The notes under the pieces were generated by a model, which saw only the letters and a list, made by a program, of their open reading frames with translations, did no database searches and had not been told where the DNA came from. A stretch of 64,000 bases of DNA from contig LLCB01000207.1 of the NCBI GenBank assembly GCA_001414345.1, positions 1 through 64,000 on the forward strand, in the 5' to 3' direction. The DNA is from Hymenoscyphus infarciens. Taxonomy: Eukaryota > Ascomycota > Leotiomycetes > Helotiales > Helotiaceae. The first letter of the stretch is position 1, and each line of letters starts with the position of its first letter. Positions 55,583 through 64,000 of the stretch are shown here, one piece after another. The position numbers and the translations under genes were made by a program.

Positions 55583-56990
55583 CTAGCTAGTTCTTGCCAA
55601 CCCATGCTTCATGACAGGACTCTGGAGGACCTTTTCCCACACATGAACCATTTTCGTATTCTCACTAGACAATCGTACCTCTGTGCCAGCTCGCTCTTTC
55701 ATCTCCGACTCGTAAACTCCTACTGCCTCGACCCTGCTCTTGGTTTTCAATTGTAAGAAAGAGACAATATGAGTTACGAGTTCTAAAGCATCTTTAATGG
55801 CAAAGTTGCAGCCTTGTCCTCGTTCTGTTTCTAGTTAGCATATTCTGATATCTGTGTAATGAAAGGGAATAGGCGACCATACGGAAAGTCATGGGGTGAG
55901 CTGCATCGCCAGCCAAAGTAACTCGGCCATCATGGTTATCCCATTGATGCTCAGGCAAACTTGGATCCCATTGTTTCAATGGAGAGTACCACACTGGCTG
56001 ATCATCCTTGAGCCATGCAAAGGCACTGCGGAATGGGTCTGCAAATTTATCGGCTAGTCCCTTCAAATGCTTGAGTCGCATTGCATTCGACCAATCCTTA
56101 ACATCCTCCTGTTCAGCAAGTGTGCAATGCCATGAGATGTAGTGGTTCATGATCCAGTTCTCTGGATCATTGGGGTTTGGAGCGGAGTGGAGTCCCAAGA
56201 AGCTGAACAGACCCGCGGGATGACATGAGGCAAGAAGCAACGGATGCCACGATCGCAGGAACTTGACCTGTTCAGCCGTGAATTTTGCTTGAACAATGGA
56301 GGCAGCATATTCCAGCGTTTCCAAAGCTGCCTTCTCCGGGCCAAGCAGTATATTCCGGACCTTTGATCTAGTGCCATCCGCCCCAATCAGGAGTAGTCCG
56401 CTGGCACTTGAACCATCTTCAAAGTGTGCAATCACCGTTGTGCCATCTTCCGAGTATGATATCGCAGACAGCGTCTTGCTGTGTTGTATGGAGATTCCTT
56501 CCGCGAGAAGAGCTCGCAGCTTGCTTCTTTGGATGCGATGGAGATCCGGTATCACTGCAGCCCCAATTTGTTCCCCCGTTTCGCCATTGAGAAATTTCAT
56601 GGTATCGGATGGCGGACATGGCCTGTTGGGGTCGACTTGTGTGGAATCGAGTCTTGCGAAGATCTCTGGGGGCGTCAATTCTTGCAGGATTGGGACACTC
56701 CAGTGAATTCCGAAATTCCAATCTCGGGCGCGTTGAGCGTCCGCAGGCTCCGTCTCGAAAACGATGCAAGGGACACCAGCATAATGGACTGTCAATTTCG
56801 AGTTGTTCCAGCTTTAATGGACGGGATGGCGAACCTTTCTGAGGCCTTGCGCAAGGCTTAATCCAGTGCAGCCTATACGAGTGTTAGCAATGGAATTGCG
56901 TGTTTTCTCGGAAAGGGTGCTGTGCACGGGACACCCACCAGCACCTATGATCAGAACAGGCAGCTCTGTCAGGGGCAATTCGGCAGTCAT
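55583..56990 (-). CDS. FAD-dependent monooxygenase (PHBH-type), possible frame break
   Basis: Exons on the minus strand: 56990-56939, 56872-56835, 56788-55883 and 55824-55583, about 412 residues. The enzyme would hydroxylate a small aromatic or secondary metabolite using NAD(P)H. The FAD-binding motif is split: IIGAG in exon 1 and CTGLSLAQGLRK in exon 2. Exon 3 has AGVPCIVFE, the GADGTRSKVRN motif and GDAAHPMTF (second FAD-binding site). Exon 4 has RGQGCNFAIKDALELVTHIV. Introns 1 and 3 are regular (branches GCTAAC and GCTAACT). Intron 2 has GTTCGC and GACAG ends and is 46 bp, which leaves exon 3 one base out of frame. So either a one-base indel has broken the gene, the assembly has an error, or the splice site differs. 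Everything else is intact. Confidence 0.75.
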
Positions 56991-57199
56991 CGTGTCGAAC
57001 TTGAGGCTATCTAGTATGCTAAGTGTTGCAAAAAATGCGTTGTATTATGTCGCTCGATTGCTTTAAGAGAGAAGGGGATTATATACACGTTAGAATAACT
57101 TCTAAAGAATTCAATGTCACGTGATTAGCCTCGATTCCTGATGTGATATTGGGCCTAGAACCTGAGGCCAAAACGCTTACGTGTGCTTACGTGTGAGCT
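56991..57199. other. Promoter side of the monooxygenase gene
   Basis: Short ordinary stretch with GGGATTATATACACG (TATA-like, 57074-57088) about 85 bp upstream of the start. A CACGTGA site occurs at 57119. After 57200 the AT-rich block begins. Confidence 0.4.
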
Positions 57200-60084
57200 G
57201 GAATTAGTAATGAAAAGGCTCTTATTATTTTATAATAAATACTTAGATTATTTATAAAAATTTCTTCTTCTTTAAAAACCTTTACTAAAAATTACTACTT
57301 TATCTTATAACTTTAGTCTTTATATATTTAATATTTTTTTAGAACTATTAACTATATAAGATATTTAATAAGTTAAATATCTCTTAAATATACTAAATAT
57401 CTAATAAATTAAATACTTTTTACTAAGTCTTAGATTACTATCTAATAAATAGAACGCTTCTTAGTAGATAAAGAATTACTATATAGAATAGAAAGTTATA
57501 TAAGCTATACTACTACTTAACTACTACTATTACTAAAATTACTAGAATAATATTATAAAAATAAGAGTATTTTATTAGCCTTCTCTATAAGGAATAATAA
57601 AGAAACACTCTTAGTAAAAGACTCTAGAATAACTATAAGATCTAATTAATTTTTTTAACTAAGTATTAAAGACTATAACTTATATAAAATATACTTACTT
57701 AAGAGACTATAAATAATAAAATTATTCAAAACTATTTAAACTATTAAGTATCTCTAGCTTTCTAAGTATAACTCTTAGCTCTCTAAGTACTACTTCTAGC
57801 TTTTTAAGTATTAAGAGATAAGCTCTTTACTTAATATTTAGAGTAAACTTAGTATAACTATAATAGTATAGAAACTAAAAGATAAAGAACTTATTAAATT
57901 AATAAAATAATATAATCTCTTAGTATACTTACTTAGATAACTTAGAGATACTAGATAAGCTTAAAAGAACTTTAAGATTTAATTAAATTATATAATAGTA
58001 CGAAATATATACTATAGTAGAAGAGGTATATAAGAGTACGTTTAATATAATTAAAATACGTAGATACTAGGCTCTAAGTATAAAAGAAAAGAATAAACTA
58101 TCTCTCTTCTATCTTAAATAGAAGTATCTATATATAAGAGATTAGATAATATAAAGGTCTAATAATAAGAATAACTGAGATCTTTCTAATATAGATAATT
58201 CTAAAATAATAATAGCTAAAAGCTAAATATATAACGAAAGCTAAATATATAATACTCGAATCTTATTATCTTCTATATATAAATATTAGATATTACTATC
58301 TTCAGTATATAGATAGTAGTTATATATACTCTCGGCGTATATATATTAGTAGAATAGCTAGCTATTATAAATAACTTTTAAAAAACTATAAATACTTACT
58401 CTAATAACTTAAAAATATATAAGAAAATACTTATAAAAAAAAAAGAAAAAAATTTAAAGAAAACTATATTTTATTTTATCTATTAATATAATTTCTAAAT
58501 ATTCTTTTAAATCTAAATAAGAAGATATAAAGTCTTTTTAAGTATTAGAAGAAAGGAATATAAGCTATTTCTTTTTACTTAATTTAGATAGTTCTTATAA
58601 TAGCTCTCTTAGTTCTTCTAATAATAGATCTTATTTACTATCTAATCTACTATTTAAAAAGAGGTTTATAGGTTTTCAAGAACGCGTTTCTTATAATATA
58701 TATATAAATATATACTAATTATTTAGAAATTACTAAACTAGAAAAGTATAATAGTAATCAAAAAGTAAATAAGATCTAAAGATATATTAAAATTATACTT
58801 AAGAGATATTAGTTATAGGTTACTTAGTAATAAGAATAAAGTTATAGTTACTATATATTTTCTAAAGAAGAAAGCTATTAGATAGTAGACTTAAAAGAAG
58901 ATATATAGTAAAAATATACTAGAAGTCTTAATAGAATATTTTAAGTAGTTACTAGATTATCTTATAACTATAAACGACTATTAATAACTTTAATATTAGT
59001 TTACTAGACTAAAATAAGAAACTACTATTTAAGACTTTAGCTTTATACTTACTAATTTTACTAAAGAAATAGATATAATAAGTCTTTATAAAGAGTATTA
59101 GCTTTAGAGTTTATAAGAATATTATTAAAGATTATAAAGCTATGCTTTTAGATATCTAAGAAATAATTAAAGTAGTAGACTAATATAAATAAGCTTAAAA
59201 AGCTATTATTATATTTAACTCTTATAGAAAATATTAAAGTACTTCTTTAGAATTTTACTAAATAAAGTAGATAATAAAGTATTTTAAGAGACTTTTAAAG
59301 CTATTTATATAATTCTAATACCTTAGATACTCTTTTTATATTAATAGATTCTTATTTAGATAAAATGAATAAGATTAAACGAGAACGTAGCTAAGAGAGA
59401 AAATTATTTAAAAGAGAAAACTCTTAAAACTATTTAAATAATAGAGCTTATTTAAGAAAAAAGAAGTTAATTATTAAAAGGTTTTAAACTCTAGATCTAA
59501 TAGATTAGTACTCTACTTTATATAATATATACTTTTCTATCTTTTTATATCTTTATTAATAAAAAGAAACTTAGATATTATAAGTACTAGAAAATATAAT
59601 ATTTCTTAAGTAAATCTACTTAGCTAAGAAAGTTAAGAAACTAATAGTATCTTAAGCTTAGCTACTTAATAATACTTTAGAAAAGCTAGTAATAATACTA
59701 TTTACTTATTTTAAACTATATAAACTTCTAAATACTATAGATTATAAATTTAGATATAAATACTATACTTTCTTATTTAAACTTAGAAATAGTCTTCTTA
59801 TTTTAAAAGATACTATAATAAAAATATTTATAACTTCTTAAATAATATTTTTAGATAGTAAAGCTAATAAAAACTATATCTCTTATATAAAAGCTATAGA
59901 ACTTAGATCTATTACTATAGATACTTAGATAAAAATTAAGCTTATAAATAAAGAACTATAATAGCTAGCTATTCTATATAGCTAAGATTATATATTATAT
60001 AGTATATATATAAGGTTTTAGTAGTTATTATTCTATATTATCTAATCTAAAAAGGTTTTATACTTTAGCTTTTAGACCTTTTAG

Positions 60085-61190
60085 TATAGTCTAAACCTCT
60101 TATATATAGCTATCTACTCTCTTATAGTTAGAAAAGACTAGTTTAGTCTTTTCTTCTATATTAGTACCTAGTATCTATATATACTCTTATATATCTCTTC
60201 GATAGTCGTATATATTTCGTATTATTTTAAGAACTCTTTTATATAAAGTAGTACTATATAATATTATTAAAAGTAAACGATTTTATCTAATAAATAAAAG
60301 CTATTATTCTAGTTATCTTATATTTCAATACTATCTTAGAATTACTTTAGCTTTAGTAATTTAACTTTTATATTAATTAAACTATAGATTAAATAAATAT
60401 TTAAATAAAATAAAGAAATAGTTAAAAAGCTATATTTCTATTAAATCTAGAACTTAGATAAACTTCTTATACTCTTTTAACTAGATATTTTACTCTTATT
60501 TTATTAAAAGAACTTAAGAATATCTTATAATATAAGAATATTAAAACCTTTTTATATATAGCTAAAATAAAATAGAAAACCTTACTTTAAAAAAGAAACT
60601 CTTAGATATAGATAATCTAGACTTTACTTACTTTTTTTAAGAACTTTAAAAAAGTTTTATTATAAAGCTTCTTAAACTTCTAGCTTTAAGAACTCTATAA
60701 TATAAAATTAATACTAATAATACTAAGCTAAAGACTATTTATTCTTACTTTCTATTATTTTATTAATTTAAAGTAAGAAATATCTTAGATCTATAAACTC
60801 TTAGATAAAGAACTTATTTATATAAGTTTATAATAGTACGCTATTCTAAATTATTAGCATTCGTAAAACTACTAATACTTCTATAACTTATTAGATAGAA
60901 GGTACTAAAGAGAGTAAGAATTAAATATTATATATTTCGCTTTAAGGTCTTATATATTTAGCTTTAAAGCTCTTATTATTTTAATAGCTATATTAGAAAA
61001 GACTCGGTTATTATTCTTATTAGAACTTAGTAGTCTCTAACCTCTTATATATAGATGTTTATACTTAGTATAGAAGAAGAATAGTTATTATTTTCTTCTA
61101 TATTAGTACTTAGTATCTATATACGTTATTCTACTATATATACTCTTATATGCCTCTACTATAGTTATATATATTTTATACTATTATATA
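60085..61190. repeat. Direct repeat pair about 950 bp apart
   Basis: The copy at about 60085-60250 reads CTAAACCTCTTATATATAG and later TTCTTCTATATTAGTACC. The copy at about 61030-61190 reads CTAACCTCTTATATATAG and TTCTTCTATATTAGTACT, followed in both by AGTATCTATATA and CTCTTATAT. Such spacing could be old LTRs of a short element or a tandem duplication. Confidence 0.55.
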
Positions 61191-61559
61191 AAAATAATAA
61201 CTCTTCTTTACTAGTAATAGCCTTAATAATATCTCTTTTTAAGCTTATCGCTACTCTTTATTTAGAAGTCGATTTACCTTTGATTTAAAACATTATAATA
61301 ATATCCTTATATAGTTAGGTAATTAGAGACTACCTAGATAGCTAGTAATACTAGAGTTTAGTATCTATATAGATAGCTAGTAAAAATCATGTTTTAGTAT
61401 ATATTAAGAGATTAGAATACGCTAAGTGTTCCTAAAAGTCTTAATAACCCTAGATTCGGTAAATAAGTTAACTTATAATAGTTATCTAAAAAGCTTCTAA
61501 ATCTAATCTTACTCTCTCTCTCTCTCTAAATTAATATCTTTAAAATATTAAACCTAGTT

Positions 61560-62040
61560 CTGTTATAAGGTATTAAACGCCTTTCTAGAGCTACCTCTCT
61601 TTCTAAAAGCCGCCTAAATAGTACTTATATACTAAGATCTAGAAAATCCTAATAAAATAATAGTTAAAGAGACTAGTAGGACTTCTTAAATATAGACTAG
61701 ATATAGTTAGTTATATAAGCTTTAGAAGTAGAGAATTAAGAAATAAGGAATTAGCTAGCTAAGCTAGAAAGATAGATAATTAATCTTATAATTTAAAGTT
61801 AATAAAACACTTTATCTCTAAACTCTCTCTAATCTAACTCTCTTCTACTTCTAAGCTCGAATTTATACCTCTTTTAGCTATAGATAGCTACCTCTAATAA
61901 ACTTCTAATAACTCTCTTCTAGAGCTATACTCCTTTTTAAAAGACTCTCTAAACCCTTTCTAATCTATACTTATATACTAAGACTTAGAAGATCCTAATA
62001 AAATAATAAATAAGACTTCTTAAATATAGATAATATATAG
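61560..62040. repeat. Direct repeat pair about 350 bp apart
   Basis: CTTATATACTAAGATCTAGA at about 61624 recurs as CTTATATACTAAGACTTAGA at about 61970, in both cases followed by ATCCTAATAAAATAAT and later GACTTCTTAAATATAGA. Preceding bases also match (TCTAGAGCTA). Confidence 0.55.
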
Positions 62041-62929
62041 ATAAGATAGTAGTATAAAAACAAAGGATAAAACAATTAGTTAGACGAGATAGATATAATT
62101 ATAAGTAAACTATAAAGTTAATAACTTAAAAAACACTCTATCTTTAAACCCTTACTAATCTAACCCTCTTTTAAACCTTTATTTAAACCCTTCTTTGCTT
62201 TTTAAAGCCTATGTTTAGACCTCTTTCGCTTATAAGCCTCTACCTCTAATAAACTTTCTACTACTTCTTAACCCTCGAGTCGAATATAAATCGGTTAAAA
62301 TACGCTTTCTATTAAGATAAAAAACTTAGAAGTAAGCTCTTAGCTAAGTTATTACTATTTCTTAACTAAATATTATCTAACTCTACTCTAAACTTCTCTT
62401 AAACCTCTACTAGTAAACATTTAAAAAGACTATAGTTATAGACTAAGTCTCTACTAGTATAAAGGTTAGAAGAGAAGGAAGTAGAATTAGAAGAAGAATA
62501 TACTAAAGAAACTTTTACTAACTTTAAAAGGTTACTTTTCGAGTATAGCTATACTTAGAGAGATACTAGAATTAGAAAGGTTCTTTTATATATAGGATAA
62601 AATAAGATTATATCTTAGCTCTAAAACGCCTCTACTACTCTTAAGAGACGCTAGAATTATAACTTTACTAAGATAGTAAATAATCTTTTAGCTATAAATA
62701 AGGAGACCTACTAAAATACTAAGTTATAAGATATTAGTACTACGGTTTAGAATACCTCTCTATCTAGCTTCGAACTCTCTATAATATAATAGTGAATCGT
62801 CTTTTACTTTAGAAGTAGAATTAGAATTAGAAGATAAATAAGTTCTTAAGTACCTTAAAGGGAATAAGGCGGCCTACGAGCCTAAGTAACATAGTTCTAT
62901 AATAGTACTAATAAATATTATATTTAAAA

Positions 62930-63240
62930 CTATATCTCTTTTTTATTATTCTAAACTTTAGATAATTCGATAACTCGGCTATAACTTCGCTTTTAACTAG
63001 CCGAAACTACTCTTATTATTATCCTAAACTTCGGATAATATAATAAACTTCAGTATTAAGTTCATTTAACTAGCTGAAACTATCTCTTTTATTATCTCTA
63101 GATACTTAGATAATAGATTTTAACTTCGATAACTTAGTAATAACTTCGCCTTTAACTAGCTAAAACTACCTCTTTTGTTATTCTAGACTTTAGATAATAA
63201 TTTCAAATTCAGTATTAAGTCTTTTAACTAGCCGAAACCC
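62930..63240. repeat. Four-copy tandem repeat, about 72-86 bp unit
   Basis: AACTAGCCGAAAC and variants start at 62995, 63068, 63154 and 63226. Between them a shared core recurs: TATTATCCTAAACTTCGGATAAT or a C-to-T version of it, then AACTTCGxTxxxTTAACT. The copies differ mostly by C/T and G/A. Confidence 0.65.
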
Positions 63241-64000
63241 CACCGACTCTAGTATAGAGTCTTTCTTATATTCTTTACTTTCTTTCACTTCTAGTAAGGC
63301 TAGAAGTCCTTTTTTTATTTAAACTTTTAAATTAGATATAAAACGAATTAGTACGCTCTTAAAAGAATAGTAACCTCTTAGCTAAGTTATTACTATTATC
63401 TACGACATTATCGACTTTTTAGTTTAGACTTTACTCTAAATCCCCGCCGACCTTAGTTCAAACGAACTTATACTCTTTTAATAAATTCGAATTAGAGAAT
63501 TTAACTTAGATATAAATTAGTACGCTCTTAAAGTAAGCTCTTAACTAAGTTATTACTATTACCTATAACGTTACCTCTTAATATTCGCTTCTAACTCTAC
63601 TCTAAATTCGCCTCTATCTCTATTTTAAACTATTTTAAACTTTTTAAACTTTTTAAACTTTAAACTTTAAACTTTTTCTAATCTACTAAACAGGATCGAA
63701 CTATACTCTTTTAGTAAACGCGAATAATTATACTTTAATATTGAAGAATTAGAAACGAAGTCTCTTTTATAAGTATCTACGAAGTTAGTTATAATTTAGA
63801 TCCTACTTAGTATCTAGTAGACAATTTTTAAGGTTTACTATATCGTCTAAGAGACTTCTATACTAAATATCTAGAAGAGCTAGGACTACCTTAATACCTC
63901 TTTAAATAGCTTAATATATAGAAATTAAATAAGAATTAGATAAAAGAGTTAATTTATAAAACTCTATTAATACTCTCTAATTCTAGTTACTCTTAATAAG

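Larger units (their letters stand above)
57200..64000. repeat. AT-rich, RIP-like degenerate repeats to the end of the window
   Basis: About 6.8 kb of very low G+C, with stops in all frames and no gene. Repeated segments can be seen (see the next three entries), so it contains several old repeat copies. The 3' part (62900-63700) keeps more C and G. Codon-like periodicity is not evident; a dead retroelement is the likeliest source, but no reverse transcriptase or gag motif is readable. Confidence 0.8.

Noticed and set aside
58400..60900. Possible gag-pol remains
   Set aside because: Translation in three frames gave no conserved reverse transcriptase, integrase or zinc-knuckle motif; only AT-rich, stop-filled sequence.

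Overview
The window reads as nuclear DNA of a filamentous ascomycete (Pezizomycotina). Genes carry short introns of about 45-145 bp with GT-AG ends and CTAAC-type branch points. Typical fungal families are present: a GH7 cellulase, Zn2Cys6 regulators, DUF1996 and fasciclin proteins. Gene-bearing segments alternate sharply with very AT-rich, stop-riddled blocks that look like repeat-induced point mutation (RIP). A Leotiomycete-like fungus is my inference from the style of the F-box-like family; the species cannot be named from the sequence.

Layout. 1-1.5 kb: AT-rich tandem repeat ending near a long palindrome. 3-10 kb: secreted GH7 cellobiohydrolase, Bud22-like nucleolar protein, a two-exon secreted 8-cysteine protein, and a five-exon DUF1996 protein. 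10.2-16.8 kb: an island of five paralogous F-box-like genes (two intact, three broken) with a RIP-mutated TIR element between the last two. 18.9-35.3 kb: a SAM-PH (Boi-type) protein, a 6.5 kb divergent intergenic region, a PRO1/Adv-1-like Zn2Cys6 regulator, and a single-pass membrane protein with a Cys-rich ectodomain. 36.9-38.7 kb: an AT-rich block ending in a MITE-like element. 38.9-41.7 kb: a Zn2Cys6 regulator and a glutathione S-transferase, divergently transcribed from a 399 bp promoter that holds a CGG-N5-CCG site. 43-44.8 kb: a decayed GMC oxidoreductase. 45.1-47.95 kb: a second island of the F-box-like family (one intact gene, two relics), cut by a 4.5 kb AT-rich block. 53.5-57 kb: a secreted two-domain fasciclin protein and an FAD-dependent monooxygenase. 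57.2-64 kb: AT-rich degenerate repeats.

The most distinctive content is the F-box-like family: eight recognisable copies in two islands next to RIP blocks, at all stages of decay. They share a conserved but partly lost intron and an uncharacterised C-terminal region after the F-box. Other points of note are a GC-AG, in-frame, stopless intron in the cellulase, a hidden second exon that completes an 8-cysteine secreted protein, and several TIR elements with target-site duplications. All gene models were read by eye; no homology search was run.
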